A DNA stretch of 64,000 bases from Methylobacterium sp. GXS13 (GCF_001455965.1 NZ_LKKO01000013.1:62001-126000), one strand, 5' to 3'. Positions 35,122 through 45,347 are shown, numbered from the stretch's first letter. The notes: a model not told the origin generated them from the sequence alone. Translations and numbers: made by a program.

Positions 35122-35159
35122 CGACAGACCTCCCTGGAATCGTGCTAAAAGATCGTTTG

Positions 35160-35174
35160 ATCCAATCATCCTAC
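35160..35174. promoter_or_regulatory. Operator candidate 3: GGATSATCC-related site before the siderophore receptor
   Basis: ATCCAATCATCCTAC followed by CTTT. The right half (ATCATCCTA-CTTT) is nearly identical to 33904-33917; the left arm is degenerate. It lies between the divergent 133-aa gene and the TonB receptor, about 60 bp upstream of the receptor ATG. Confidence 0.5.
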
Positions 35175-35234
35175 CTTTATTGACCGACTCGGGCAATCGC
35201 CGTAGCGCTGGGCTTCCTCGATCGGAGCCCGCCG

Positions 35235-37589
35235 ATGCCGCCACGCCCGCCATCTCGCCTTGCCAATGGTACGTTCGATCGGCCGCGGCCTTCGGGCCTG
35301 CGCCTGCGGACGGCCGGCGGCTTGCTGACGGTGATCCTGTGTCTCTCCCCGGCGGCCCTTCGCGCCGAACCACGGCCGGCCAGGGCCGGGTCAGCGAGCG
35401 ACGAACCACGCCCGCCCTCGACGCCTCGGCATCACGCGGCGACGGCCCGGATGCCAGCCGAATTCGTGGGCGCCGCCCTCGGCCAGCGCGGCAGCAACGC
35501 GACCGAGATCGCGCTGCCGGCTCTCACGGTCAGCGGCCGCGGGATGACCGGGACCGATCCGGTCCCCGGTCTCGTGGCGCGCGTCTCGGCCACGGCTACG
35601 AAGACCGACACGCCGGTCATCGCAGTGCCGCAGGCGGTGTCGGTGATTCCCCGAGAACAGATCGACCAGCAGGCGGCCCGGAGCGTCGGCGACAGCTTGC
35701 GCTACACGCCGGGCGTGTTCGCCGACACGCGGATCGGCGGCGTGCTGGAAAGCGTGTTCCTGCGCGGCTTCGGCGGCCTCGCGGCGGGCGCGACCAACCC
35801 GCAGGTTCTCGACGGCCTGCCGCTGGTCAAGGGCGGCAACTGGGCGGCCCAGGTCATCGACCCCTCGGTGCTGGAGCGCGTCGAGGTGCTGCGCGGGCCG
35901 GCCTCGGTGCTCTACGGGCAGGCGAGCCCGGGCGGCATCGTTGCCATGGTCAGCAAGCAGCCGACCGAGCAGCCGCTCCACGCCGTGACGCTCACCACGG
36001 GAAACCGCAACCGCGCCGAGGCGGTCTTCGATCTCGGCGGTCCGGTCGCCGCCGACGGCAGCTGGGCCTATCGCCTCAACGGCCTCGGCCGCCGAGTCGA
36101 TACCCAGGCCGATTTCTCCCGGGAGCAGCGGCTCGTGCTGGCGCCGGCGCTGGCCTGGCGGCCGGACGACGACACGCGCCTCACCTGGCTCGGCTTCTAC
36201 CAGAACGATCCGCACAACAATTTCGCAGGCTGGTTTCCGGCCGAGGGAACCCTGTTCCCCAGCCCGGCCGGCCGGATCCGGCGCAGCTTCTTTCCGGGCG
36301 AGCCCGGCTTCGATGCTTACGACCGCCAGCAGGCGATGATCGGCTACGCCTTCGAGCACCGCTTCGACGAGACCTGGAGCGTCCGCCAGAACCTGCGCTA
36401 CGCCCATATCGACACACGCTTTGAGGGCGTGGCGATCAACTTCTTCGCCCCGTTCGGCGCGACCGCGAGCCTGCTCGAGCGCTCGGCCTCCTGGTCTCGG
36501 GAGGCGGTCGACGGCGTGTCCCTGGACAACCAGGTGCAGGCCGACTTCGCCACCGGACCGATCGGCCATACGATCCTGCTCGGGCTCGGCTATCAGGGCT
36601 CCCAGGCGGATGTGAACGCCTCGGGCTTCGGCCCGGTGCCGGCGATCGACTTTGCGGCGCCGGTCTACGGCCGGCCCTTCGCGCGTCCACCCGCCGCGCC
36701 GAGCACGCGTCAGGACTGGAACCGCGTCGGCCTCTACGCCCAGGACCAGATGCGTCTGGACCACTGGGCCGTCACGGTCGGGGGCAGGCAGGATTGGTCC
36801 CTGCTCGATACCGCCAACCGCCTGACGGCCCTTACCTCCAGCCAGGACGACCAGGCCTTCACTGGCCGGGTCGGCGCCGTCTACCTGTTCGACGGCGGTC
36901 TGGCACCGTATGCGAGCTACGCGACGTCGTTCGAGCCGACGCTGGGCACCGGCTTCTCGGGCACCCCGTTCAAGCCGACCCATGCGCGGCAGACCGAGGC
37001 CGGGGTGAAGTATCAGCCCGCCGGCCTGGACAGCTTCGTCGCCGTCTCGGGCTTCGACATCACCCAGGACAACGTCGCCACCGCCGACCCGGCGCACCTC
37101 TTCTATAAAGTCCAAACCGGCGCGGTGCGCTCGCGCGGCATCGAGATCGAGGCCCGCGCGACCCTGTCCGACAGCCTCGATCTGATCGGCGCCTATACCT
37201 ACCTCGACACCACCGTGCGCCGGGACGGCAACCCGGCGCTCGTCGGCAAGCGCTTCGTGTCCGTGCCTGACCAGTTGGTGTCGCTCTGGGCGAATTATCG
37301 GTTCCCGGCCGGCCCGCTCGCGGGCCTCAGCCTCGCCGGCGGGATCCGCGCCATCGGCCGGAGCGCCGGCGATCCCGCCAACAATTTCTCGGTACCGCCC
37401 GTGACCCTGATCGACGCCGCGATCCGCTACGATCTTGGCGCTGCCGATCCCGGACTGGCGGGCTGGCAGGTCTCGGTCAACGCCGCGAACCTGCTCGACC
37501 GGACCTACGTCGCCTCCTGCTTCGCGGCGGGCGGTTGCTTCTACGGAAACGGCCGGACCGTCATCGCCAGCCTCGGCTACCGCTGGTGA
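35235..37589 (+). CDS. TonB-dependent siderophore receptor, FhuA/FoxA-like
   Basis: 784-aa outer-membrane receptor. Signal peptide about 18-42 (TAGGLLTVILCLSPAALRAE), plug domain (ALTVSGRG, TPVIAVPQAVSVIPREQIDQ, ERVEVLRGPASVLYGQASPGG, VSKQPTEQPLH) and a barrel with the ferrichrome-type end LLDRTYVASC...GCFYGNGRTVIASLGYRW, where two cysteines form the usual loop disulfide and the last residue is aromatic. It is closest in style to hydroxamate siderophore receptors (FhuA, FoxA). It is divergent from a 133-aa gene. The N-terminal 60 residues after the signal are low-complexity, without a clear STN domain. Confidence 0.93.
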   Translation: MPPRPPSRLANGTFDRPRPSGLRLRTAGGLLTVILCLSPAALRAEPRPARAGSASDEPRPPSTPRHHAATARMPAEFVGAALGQRGSNATEIALPALTVSGRGMTGTDPVPGLVARVSATATKTDTPVIAVPQAVSVIPREQIDQQAARSVGDSLRYTPGVFADTRIGGVLESVFLRGFGGLAAGATNPQVLDGLPLVKGGNWAAQVIDPSVLERVEVLRGPASVLYGQASPGGIVAMVSKQPTEQPLHAVTLTTGNRNRAEAVFDLGGPVAADGSWAYRLNGLGRRVDTQADFSREQRLVLAPALAWRPDDDTRLTWLGFYQNDPHNNFAGWFPAEGTLFPSPAGRIRRSFFPGEPGFDAYDRQQAMIGYAFEHRFDETWSVRQNLRYAHIDTRFEGVAINFFAPFGATASLLERSASWSREAVDGVSLDNQVQADFATGPIGHTILLGLGYQGSQADVNASGFGPVPAIDFAAPVYGRPFARPPAAPSTRQDWNRVGLYAQDQMRLDHWAVTVGGRQDWSLLDTANRLTALTSSQDDQAFTGRVGAVYLFDGGLAPYASYATSFEPTLGTGFSGTPFKPTHARQTEAGVKYQPAGLDSFVAVSGFDITQDNVATADPAHLFYKVQTGAVRSRGIEIEARATLSDSLDLIGAYTYLDTTVRRDGNPALVGKRFVSVPDQLVSLWANYRFPAGPLAGLSLAGGIRAIGRSAGDPANNFSVPPVTLIDAAIRYDLGAADPGLAGWQVSVNAANLLDRTYVASCFAAGGCFYGNGRTVIASLGYRW

Positions 37590-37593
37590 GTCG

Positions 37594-39744
37594 CTATCGG
37601 CCCCCCGCGCTGCCCGCCCGCCGGGTGCGGCGCTCCGCCTTGCGGGTCGCGGTCTCACGCAGGTGTTGCTCGATGGCGTCGTTGGCGCGGCCGCGCATGT
37701 GCCGGATCGCCTCGACATCGTCGAACGTGTCGGGGAAGCGGCGCGACAGCCACAGATAGGCGCTGGCCAGGCGCACCGTCCGCTCCTGGTAGTCGAGTTC
37801 CCCGGCCAGGTTCGCCCGCAGGGCCGGGACCGTGGTGCCGGCCGCCCGGGCCTGGCTCCAGCGCTCGAGCATGCCCATGGCGATCTCGTCGCGGCGGTTG
37901 ACGGGGCAGACCGAGAAGGCGAACTTTTCCTCGATCGGCAGCCGCGCCCGATCGACGACCCGCGCGACCTCCAGGATCTCCTCCAGGGCCGAGGGCTGGA
38001 ACGGCGAGCCGGCGTAGAAGGTGGCCCGGGCGAAATGCGTCAGCACCTCGTGGAGGCTCTGGGTCTGCATCTCCTCGGCGACGGAGCGGATCGCGCCGAG
38101 GTCGGGCCGGACGAAGAAGCGCGAATCCGCTGCCGGCGCCGTGGGGGCCCCCGAGAGGGCGATCCGGATCGGCTCGACGGCGACCGCCTCCGTCGCCGCC
38201 ACGTAGCCGACATCCTGGTGGCCATAGCGACCCGCCCGGCCGGCGATCTGGCGGATCTCGGAATTGGTCAGGCCGCGCTCCTTCGTGCCGTCCCACTTGC
38301 GCACGGTCGAGAACACGATCCGCCGGAGCGGCCCGAGATTGAGCCCCATGCCGATCGCGTCCGTGGTGACCAGCACGTTGGCCTCGCCGGTGCGGAAGCG
38401 CGTGGCCTCGGCCCGCCGCACTTCGGGCGACAGGGCGCCGTAGATCGTCGCCACCCGGTGCCCGCGGGCGACCAGGATCTCGCGGTTCTCGTGCACGGCC
38501 CGGCGCGAGAACGCCACGACCGCGTCCCCGGGCTCGACCTTCTCCAGGGGGACCGGCGCGTCGAGCAGCAGCAGCGGCGACTTGCGGGTGAACGGGATGA
38601 CCTCCAGCGACTCACCGGCGGCCTCGGCGGCGCGGCGGACGTAGGACAGGGCGTCGTCGGAGCCGCACACGATGACGGTCCGGGCGGCTACGCCGAACAG
38701 GGCGTTGGTCCAGGCCCAGCCGCGATCGGGATCCGACAGCATCTGGATCTCGTCGATCACCGCCACGTCGATCGGACGGGTCAGGTCGGCGGTCTCGATG
38801 GTGCGAGCGGTGTGGGTCGGCTGCGGCTCACCCAGGACCTCCTCGCCGGTGACCATGCCGGCCCGGAGGCCGCGCTCGCGCAGGGCCTCGTAATTCTCCA
38901 GGGCCAGCAGCCGCAGGGGCGCCAGATAGGTGCCGGTGGGGGCCGCCGTCAGCATCTGCAGGGCCGCATAGGTCTTGCCGGAATTGGTCGGCCCCATGTG
39001 GAACAGGATCCGCCGGTTCAGCCGGCGGGCGGCACTGAAGCGCTCGATATAGGCGCCGAAGCCGACCTGATCGCGCAGGCGGCGCAGGCGCGAGCCCTCG
39101 CTCGCCACCGCCTTGGCGTGGCGGCGCACGGGGGTGAGCGTGTCGTTGAGCGCGCGCGCCAGCTTCGGCCCGAAGGTGAACACCCGGGAGCGCAGCGAGC
39201 GGTCGAGATGGGCGATGTAGGCGGGGGCGTCGGCCCCGACCTCGCGCAGGTCCTGGAGGATTTGCGCCCGCAGGCGCTCGACCGGCTTTGCCAGGGTCCG
39301 GGTGACCTCGGCGGCGCGCTCCGCCACGGCCGCCCGCCCCGCCTCGACGCGATGCGCCGGGTCGTTCCGGGCCGCCATGCGGGCCAGGATCTCGGCCGCC
39401 ACCGGGTCCGGAGCGCTGTCGATCCGCAGGTCCAGGCGGCCATTGTCGAGGAGCGGGATCTCGGTCCGGATGCTCCAGAGCACCCGGCGGTCCCGCAGGA
39501 TGGCGGCCTTGAGGGCGGGGATGACCTTCCGGACCGCCGGGACGCCGGTCTCGGCAAAGGCCCGAGCCCTCTGCCGGGCGCGCAAGACTTCGGCGATCCG
39601 CTCGTCGTCGACCTCGGCGCCGAATTCGGGCAGTTCGAGATCGGCGCGCAGGGTTTCCAGGTCGAGGGAATCGGGAGAGAGCCCGAGCCGCGCCACGGCC
39701 TCGGACAGGTAGACGATCGTGGGGCGGAGACGCTTGCGCGCCAT
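37594..39744 (-). CDS. SUV3-like SF2 helicase
   Basis: 716-aa RNA/DNA helicase related to mitochondrial SUV3 of the degradosome. Motif I GPTNSGKT with K257 (FHMGPTNSGKTYAALQML), motif II DEIQMLSD, motif III-like VIVCGSDDALSYV, AFSRRAVHENREIL, IGMGLNLGPLRRIVF and motif VI QIAGRAGRYGHQDVG. The C-terminal SUV3 domain covers about 540-680. The ATG at 39744 has GAAGGTGAG upstream and replaces a longer, non-coding-looking extension. It is convergent with the siderophore receptor (4-base gap). Such bacterial SUV3 homologues are widespread in alphaproteobacteria; their cellular role is poorly known. Confidence 0.9.
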   Translation of the reverse strand: MARKRLRPTIVYLSEAVARLGLSPDSLDLETLRADLELPEFGAEVDDERIAEVLRARQRARAFAETGVPAVRKVIPALKAAILRDRRVLWSIRTEIPLLDNGRLDLRIDSAPDPVAAEILARMAARNDPAHRVEAGRAAVAERAAEVTRTLAKPVERLRAQILQDLREVGADAPAYIAHLDRSLRSRVFTFGPKLARALNDTLTPVRRHAKAVASEGSRLRRLRDQVGFGAYIERFSAARRLNRRILFHMGPTNSGKTYAALQMLTAAPTGTYLAPLRLLALENYEALRERGLRAGMVTGEEVLGEPQPTHTARTIETADLTRPIDVAVIDEIQMLSDPDRGWAWTNALFGVAARTVIVCGSDDALSYVRRAAEAAGESLEVIPFTRKSPLLLLDAPVPLEKVEPGDAVVAFSRRAVHENREILVARGHRVATIYGALSPEVRRAEATRFRTGEANVLVTTDAIGMGLNLGPLRRIVFSTVRKWDGTKERGLTNSEIRQIAGRAGRYGHQDVGYVAATEAVAVEPIRIALSGAPTAPAADSRFFVRPDLGAIRSVAEEMQTQSLHEVLTHFARATFYAGSPFQPSALEEILEVARVVDRARLPIEEKFAFSVCPVNRRDEIAMGMLERWSQARAAGTTVPALRANLAGELDYQERTVRLASAYLWLSRRFPDTFDDVEAIRHMRGRANDAIEQHLRETATRKAERRTRRAGSAGGR

Positions 39745-39853
39745 GGACTCACCTTCGGCCGCAGCATCCGCCCGCCGGCGCTGACGCCGCCGCCGAACGC
39801 GTTCCTGAGAACCATCCTTGCGCCAGTCCGATCCCGGACACCATCCCCGGGCT

Positions 39854-40741
39854 TCAGGAGTCCCCCGCCGCCGCGGTAAGCCAAGTGCAGAAGGCACGGA
39901 CCGTCGGGTCGTCGGCCCGGGCCTCCGGCACGTAGGTGTAGTAGCTCCGCGCCGGCAGGGACGGGCCCGGGAACGGGCAGGTCAGGCGGCCTGCGGCCAG
40001 GTCGTCGGCGATCAGGCGCTCCGGGCCCATCGCCACGCCGAGGCCGTCGAGGGCGGCCTGAAGGGTGAGGTAGAAATGCTCCAGGGTCACGGAGGCCTGC
40101 GGGACCAGATCCGGCACCCCGGCGGCGTGCAGCCAATGCGGCCAGACCTGCGGGAGCGTCGCCGCGTGCAGCAGGGTGTGGTGCCGCAGCTGCTCGGGCT
40201 CCTGCAGGGGCAGGCGCTGCAGCAGGGCCGGGCTGCAGACCGGCCTGCGCCGCTCGGTGAGGAACGGCTGCGCGACATGGCCGGGGCGCGTATCCGGCCC
40301 GCCGCGGATCGCCACGTCGAACGGCTCGGCAAGGCTCGCCAGCGGCACGTTCGAGGTGGTCAGCCGGACTTCGATGGCCGGATGGGCGACTTGGAAACCC
40401 GACAGGCGCGGGATCAGCCAGCGCAGGGTGAAGGTGGCGAGCGCGTTGACGTGCAGCAGGCGCGGCCGGCCGCGCTCCACCTGGCGGGCGGTGGCCAGGG
40501 CGATCCGGTCGAGGGCGGCGCCGATCTCGGCGGCGTAGCTGCGCCCGGCCTCGGTGAGCACCACCCGCCGGTTGTGGCGCTCGAACAGCGGCACGCCGAG
40601 CCAGCCTTCGAGCATCTGCACGTGCCGGCTCACCGCCCCGTGGGTGACGCGCAGCTCCTCCGCGGCCCGGGTGAAGCTGGCGTGCCGGGCCGCCGCCTCG
40701 AAGGCTTTGAGCGCGTTGAGCGGCGGCAGGCGGCGATGCAT
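39854..40741 (-). CDS. LysR-family regulator, GcvA-like
   Basis: 295-aa LysR regulator of the GcvA/AmpR branch: LPPLNALKAFEAAARHASFT, ELRVTHGAVSRHVQMLEGWL, PLFERHNRRVVLTEAG, and the effector-domain hallmark TFTLRWLIPRLSGFQ plus FDVAIRGG. The start is taken at ATG 40741 (an upstream start adds six residues). Divergent from an MFS transporter gene with a 94-base gap, so it probably controls that exporter. Confidence 0.9.
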   Translation of the reverse strand: MHRRLPPLNALKAFEAAARHASFTRAAEELRVTHGAVSRHVQMLEGWLGVPLFERHNRRVVLTEAGRSYAAEIGAALDRIALATARQVERGRPRLLHVNALATFTLRWLIPRLSGFQVAHPAIEVRLTTSNVPLASLAEPFDVAIRGGPDTRPGHVAQPFLTERRRPVCSPALLQRLPLQEPEQLRHHTLLHAATLPQVWPHWLHAAGVPDLVPQASVTLEHFYLTLQAALDGLGVAMGPERLIADDLAAGRLTCPFPGPSLPARSYYTYVPEARADDPTVRAFCTWLTAAAGDS

Positions 40742-40835
40742 GGTGTCAGGTTTCCTCACGCGAGCGTCAGCATAAGACGTTTGTCAGCCAGGCGCGAGAC
40801 CCGCATCCTGTGGTGGAATCATCAAGGACAGCAGG

Positions 40836-42083
40836 ATGGCCCGCGCCTCGGAGTTCACCGCCCCGCTCGACGACGTCCCGGACCGGGCGGCCAAGCGCAT
40901 GGAGGACAAGCGCACCCTCGTGGTCGCCGGGGTCAACCACGCCCTGCACGACGGCTACACCGACCTGATCTACGTGCTGCTGCCGGTCTGGCAGGCGGAG
41001 TTCGGCCTGGACTACGTCGCGCTGGCGCTGCTGCGCTCGCTCTACAACGGCGCTCTGGCCGCCCTGCAGATGCCGGCGAGCCAGCTCGCCCAGTCGCTCG
41101 GCGCCCGTACCGTCCTGGTCCTCGGCACGCTGCTCAGCGCCGGCGGCTACGCGCTGGCCGGGGCGTCGGGCGGGCTGATCGGCCTCTGCGCCGGCCTGCT
41201 GCTCGGGGGCGCCGGCGGCAGCACCCAGCATCCATTGGCTTCGACAGAGATCGCCCGGGCCTACGGGGCTGCGGCCCGCGGCCCGCTCGGTACCTACAAC
41301 TTCGCCGGCGATCTCGGGAAGGCGGCCGTGCCGCCGCTGGTCGGCTTCCTGCTGACCCTGTCGGGCTGGCGCACGGCGCTCTGGGTGATCGCCGGTTTGG
41401 GCGTCGCCGTCGCCCTCGGCGTCGGCCGATGGCTGCCGCGTGATCCCAGCTCACAGAGCGAGGAACGCAAGGGCGCGGCGCGGGCCGCGCAGGCCGGCGA
41501 CGGCGCGGGCGCGCGGCCCGGCTTCGGCCTGCTCGTCGCGATCGGCACCCTGGACAACGCTGCCCGCCCGGCCTTCCTGCTCTACCTGCCGTTCCTGCTG
41601 CAGGAGAAGGGCGCGGCCCTGACCACCGTGGGGCTGGCGCTCTCGCTGGTGTTCATCGGCGGCGCGCTCGGCAAGGCCGTCTGCGGCCGGCTCGGAGAGC
41701 GCCTCGGCGTGACCCGGACCGTGCTGCTCACCGAGACCGGGACCGCGGCGGCGATCCTGGCGGTGATCGCCCTGCCGCTCGCCGCCACGCTGATCCTGCT
41801 GCCGCTGCTCGGCGTGATGCTGAACGGCACCTCGTCGGTCCTCTACGGCACGGTGCCGGAGCTGGCTCCCGGCGGCCGGGTCGAGCAAGCGTTCGCGGTG
41901 TTCTACACCTGCACCCTGGGGGGCAGCGCCCTGGCTGCGCCGCTGCTCTACGGCCGGCTTGGGGACGCGGCCGGCCCCCGCTGGGCGGTGGTGGCGGCTG
42001 CTGCCACGGCGCTGGCCGTGGTGCCGCTCATGCTGGCCCTGTCCCGGCATCTCGCCGGGGGGAGGGCGGCGGGTCGCGCCTGA
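40836..42083 (+). CDS. MFS transporter, fosmidomycin-resistance-like
   Basis: 415-aa 12-helix major facilitator of the Fsr type. The first helix carries VNHALHDGYTDLIYVLLPVW, the Fsr signature, and the central loop between halves is about residues 205-230 (SSQSEERKGAARAAQAG). Relatives export fosmidomycin or other drugs. Controlled presumably by the divergent LysR gene. Substrate unknown. Confidence 0.88.
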   Translation: MARASEFTAPLDDVPDRAAKRMEDKRTLVVAGVNHALHDGYTDLIYVLLPVWQAEFGLDYVALALLRSLYNGALAALQMPASQLAQSLGARTVLVLGTLLSAGGYALAGASGGLIGLCAGLLLGGAGGSTQHPLASTEIARAYGAAARGPLGTYNFAGDLGKAAVPPLVGFLLTLSGWRTALWVIAGLGVAVALGVGRWLPRDPSSQSEERKGAARAAQAGDGAGARPGFGLLVAIGTLDNAARPAFLLYLPFLLQEKGAALTTVGLALSLVFIGGALGKAVCGRLGERLGVTRTVLLTETGTAAAILAVIALPLAATLILLPLLGVMLNGTSSVLYGTVPELAPGGRVEQAFAVFYTCTLGGSALAAPLLYGRLGDAAGPRWAVVAAAATALAVVPLMLALSRHLAGGRAAGRA

Positions 42084-42114
42084 CAGGGGACCGATCCGTG
42101 ACCCATACGGCGGG

Positions 42115-43845
42115 TCAGAGCACCCCCATCGTGCTCACCCGGACCGGCTCGGACCGGCCCTCGACCGGGATCTCCCGGATCGCCGTCGGCGCGGTCTTGG
42201 CTGCGCGGAAGACCGCCTCAGAGACCACCGCGATGCAGCCCAGAACCTTGGTCAGGCCCTGCAGGCGCGAGGCGACGTTCACGGTGTCGCCGAGCGCCGT
42301 GAACCGGGCATCGGTGGCGTCGCCCATCTCGCCGACGATCGCCAGGCCGGCATGAACGCCGATCCCGTACCGGAGGGTGTGCTCCAGATCGGTCGCCAGC
42401 AGCGCGTTGAGGGTGGCGACGTGTTCGGCGATCAGATCCACCGCCCGGAGCGCGTCGCGGGCCGCCGGCTCGGGGTCGGACTCGAGGCCGAACAGGGCCA
42501 GCAGGCCGTCGCCCAAAAACTGGTTCGTCGAGCCGCCGGCCTCCCGCACCGCGTCGCCGACCGCCCCGAGGAAGCGGTTGATGATGAACACCGTGTCGTA
42601 GGGCAGGCGCTCCTCGGCGAGCCGGGTCGAGCCGCGCAGATCCACGAACATCGCTACGATGAACCGCTCCTCGCCGGACTGCGCCCGGTCGAGCAGGTCC
42701 GCCTGCCGCACCCGCGGGGGCAGGGGGAACATCGGCACCACGGCGAGGTCGGATTCGGGCCGGAACTGGCAGGCGAGGCGGACCCCCGGCCCGGCGGCGA
42801 TCCGCTCCAAAACGGCGCGCTCGGCCCGGCCGGCGGGGGGCGTCCGGTCGCTGCCGTCGAGCACGCGGATCCGGCAGGTCGAGCACCGCCCGCGGCCGCC
42901 GCAGACGCTGGCATGGGGGATCCGGTTGCGCCGGCTCGCCTCCAGCACGCTGGTGCCGCGCGGCACCCGGACCACCCGCCCGTCGGGATAGCTGAGCCGG
43001 ATCGTGCCGCGCTGGATCTCCGCCAGGGTCCGGACCCCGCGGGCGGCGATCACCGCGGCGACGAGGCCGGCATAGGTCGTCAGCATCCCGTCCCGGATGG
43101 CGGCGAGCCGGGCCACCTGATCGGGTAGCCCGACATGGACCGGCCGGAGCGCCACGGCCCGCCAGGCCGGGTCCTGCGCCAGGGCCAGGAACGCCCGGCC
43201 GCCCGGGACGAAGCCGAGCAGCGCCAGGACCGGCACCAGCACCGCCACCGCCAGGAGCCAGGGGGCGGCGCGCCCGAAGGCGGGCTTCAGCCGCAGCCAG
43301 AAATACAGGCCGGAGCAGCCGTGGATCCAGGCGAGGACGAGCATCGCCGCCTGCAGCGCGCCCTGATGCGGTGCGGCGACCCAGAAGGCGTAGAGTTCCT
43401 GCGCGTAGCCCTTGTCGAGCCCCTCGGTGGCGAAGGCGATCCGGGTGGCGGTGACGTGGCTGATGAGCAGCGGCGGGATCAGCAGCCCGGAGACCATCTG
43501 CACCGCCTCGCCGGGCCGCCAGCGGAAGTAGCGCGCCGCATAGAGCGCCTGGAGGCCGAGCAGCAGGTGGATCAGCAGCGCGCCGTAGAGCAGCGCCAGG
43601 CCCGGCGGGTTGAGCCACAGGGCGGAGGCGACGCTGAGGCCATCCTCCATGGCGTCGAGGGAGACGTTGCCCAGCGCGTGGTTGGTCAGGTGGGTGAGGA
43701 TGTAGGCGAACAGCACCAGACCGCTGCCCAGGCGCAGGCGGCGCAGGCTGAGGACGGGGCGGATCCGGGCGCGCAGCGGGATCGGGGCGGCGGGCGGACT
43801 CCCGGCGGCGGATCGGAGCGTCGCAAGCGACGGGGTGCGCATCAT
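42115..43845 (-). CDS. Class III adenylate cyclase with heme-type six-helix membrane domain and 2Fe-2S domain
   Basis: 576-aa sensor cyclase. Order: hexahelical membrane domain about 35-270 with intramembrane histidines ([53 protein letters not shown]), as in 6TM5H/SdhC-like diheme domains; a plant-type 2Fe-2S domain ([14 protein letters not shown], with the fourth cysteine in [12 protein letters not shown]); and a class III cyclase domain ([61 protein letters not shown]). Both metal aspartates are present (VDLRGST, FLGDG). Members such as S. meliloti CyaC are heme-dependent; this one adds a ferredoxin. It may make cAMP in response to quinone or respiratory redox state. Convergent with the MFS gene. 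Confidence 0.9.
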   Translation of the reverse strand: MMRTPSLATLRSAAGSPPAAPIPLRARIRPVLSLRRLRLGSGLVLFAYILTHLTNHALGNVSLDAMEDGLSVASALWLNPPGLALLYGALLIHLLLGLQALYAARYFRWRPGEAVQMVSGLLIPPLLISHVTATRIAFATEGLDKGYAQELYAFWVAAPHQGALQAAMLVLAWIHGCSGLYFWLRLKPAFGRAAPWLLAVAVLVPVLALLGFVPGGRAFLALAQDPAWRAVALRPVHVGLPDQVARLAAIRDGMLTTYAGLVAAVIAARGVRTLAEIQRGTIRLSYPDGRVVRVPRGTSVLEASRRNRIPHASVCGGRGRCSTCRIRVLDGSDRTPPAGRAERAVLERIAAGPGVRLACQFRPESDLAVVPMFPLPPRVRQADLLDRAQSGEERFIVAMFVDLRGSTRLAEERLPYDTVFIINRFLGAVGDAVREAGGSTNQFLGDGLLALFGLESDPEPAARDALRAVDLIAEHVATLNALLATDLEHTLRYGIGVHAGLAIVGEMGDATDARFTALGDTVNVASRLQGLTKVLGCIAVVSEAVFRAAKTAPTAIREIPVEGRSEPVRVSTMGVL

Positions 43846-44181
43846 GCTGGGAGGTCCGACGAGATCGGCAGCGGGCCCGTTTGTCCGGCCCCTCGTATCA
43901 GCAAATGGCGGCCTCGGCCTCCGTTGTATTTCTACTTGCCGGCGAGTTTCAGGTCAGGACTAATTCGAAGGCGGCCGGGACAACCTTCGCGCGCTCTTCG
44001 AAGCGGCCGGAAACGGCGTTGCCGTCGGCCGGCTTCCGGCGAAGAATTGCCTGGCGTGTCCGCCAATTCGGCGCCGTGCCCGGACGGGCAAGCGCCGTCG
44101 ACCGACTTGCGCGCCGGGCGTTGCCCGGGCGGGATGACACATCCCCGATGCCCCCTCCCGGATGACACCTGGAAACGCCCG
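43846..44181. other. Intergenic stretch without a supported gene
   Basis: GC-rich DNA between the divergent cyclase and glycosylase genes. It presumably carries both promoters. Only minor inverted repeats are visible (for example around 44010-44045); no RNA or coding signal could be supported. Confidence 0.35.
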
Positions 44182-44739
44182 ATGGCCGACCCGTTCTTCG
44201 CCCGCAGCGCCGCCGCGGTGGCCGCGGACCTCATTGGGGCCGGTCTCCGGGTCGGGGAGGCCGGCGGGATCATCGTCGAGACGGAGGCCTACGACCGGAC
44301 CGACCCGGCCTCCCACAGTTTCGCCGGCCCGACGCAGCGCAACGCCAGCATGTTCGGGCCGCCGGGGCACGTCTACGTCTACAGGTCCTACGGGCTGCAC
44401 TGGTGCCTGAACCTGGTCTGCGAGCCCGGCAGTGCGGTGCTGATCCGGGCGATCGAGCCGACCGAGGGGCTGGCCGCCAGGGCGGCACGCCGGAGCCTGG
44501 ACGATCCGCGGCGGCTCTGCGCCGGCCCGGGCCGCCTGTGCCAGGCCCTCGGGGTCACCGGGGCGATGGACGGCCTGCCGGTAGCGGAACCGCCGTTCCG
44601 GTTCGCCCCCCGGGGCCAGCCCGTCCCGGTGGCGGCGGACCGGCGCATCGGGATCACCCGCGGCGCCGAGACGCCCTGGCGCTTCCTGCTCGCCGGCTCC
44701 CGGTTCGTCAGCCGACCGGTGCGGCGGGTCGCGTCCTGA
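44182..44739 (+). CDS. Alkyladenine (3-methyladenine) DNA glycosylase, AAG/MPG family
   Basis: 185-aa base-excision repair glycosylase that removes alkylated purines. It starts at ATG 44182 ([20 protein letters not shown]). Family features: [20 protein letters not shown] (catalytic glutamate in VETEAY), [21 protein letters not shown] (base-flipping tyrosine region), [31 protein letters not shown], and the [16 protein letters not shown] ending. Lacks any N-terminal extension. Divergent from the adenylate cyclase. A LuxR remnant follows. Confidence 0.93.
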   Translation: MADPFFARSAAAVAADLIGAGLRVGEAGGIIVETEAYDRTDPASHSFAGPTQRNASMFGPPGHVYVYRSYGLHWCLNLVCEPGSAVLIRAIEPTEGLAARAARRSLDDPRRLCAGPGRLCQALGVTGAMDGLPVAEPPFRFAPRGQPVPVAADRRIGITRGAETPWRFLLAGSRFVSRPVRRVAS

Positions 44740-44909
44740 ACGCCGACCCTGCGCGGTTCGATCGCAGCGCGCATCGCAAGCGTACGGACGGCCGGACCGA
44801 TCCGCCGGTGCTTGGCCGAACCGACAACCTCATGTAGATATCTCTGTGGGATGCCGCAATTTCTGCAACCACAGGTGAAAATTTTTAACGATAAGCCTTC
44901 GGACCTGCC

Positions 44910-45347
44910 GTGACTCAGGACAGCCAGACGGCTTTCGAGATCGTCGGCCGCCTCAAGGAGGCGGCGAAGATCTCCGACATCCTCCGCGAGATGCGGGCGG
45001 CCGGCGCGTCTTTCGGCTACGATGTCTTCATCATCACCAACCTGCCGGCGGAGCACGAAGTCTCCACGCAGAACTGCGCATTGGTGCCGTCCTGGCCGGA
45101 AGGCTGGCGGACACGCTATTTCGCGCGGGATTATCTGCGGATCGATCCGGTGGCGAACCATGTGAGGCGCACCACCGAGCCGTTCCTGTGGCGCGAGGCG
45201 CCCTATCGCTCCGACGAGGCCGGGGCAGCCCGGGTGATGGGCGAGGCCACGGAATTCGGCCTGTCGCAGGGGTTCTGCATCCCGATCCACCACCTGACGG
45301 GGCCGGGCGGCGGCGGCTTCGCGGTATTATGCAGCTACCTCACCTAA
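44910..45347 (+). pseudogene. LuxR-type regulator, autoinducer-binding domain only (3' part lost)
   Basis: A GTG at 44910 begins a 145-aa reading frame that matches the N-terminal autoinducer-binding domain of LuxR regulators (EIVGRLKEAAKISDILREMR, W-x-x-x-Y pattern WRTRYFARDYLRIDP, PFLWREAP, FGLSQGFCIPIH, GPGGGGFAVLCSY). The frame ends abruptly at TAA right after the domain, where the GerE-type helix-turn-helix should follow within about 25 residues. DNA after the stop belongs to an accessory island. The rest of luxR is not found in the window. It may be a dead gene, or a ligand-sequestering LuxR fragment if expressed. No luxI synthase is nearby. Confidence 0.8.
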
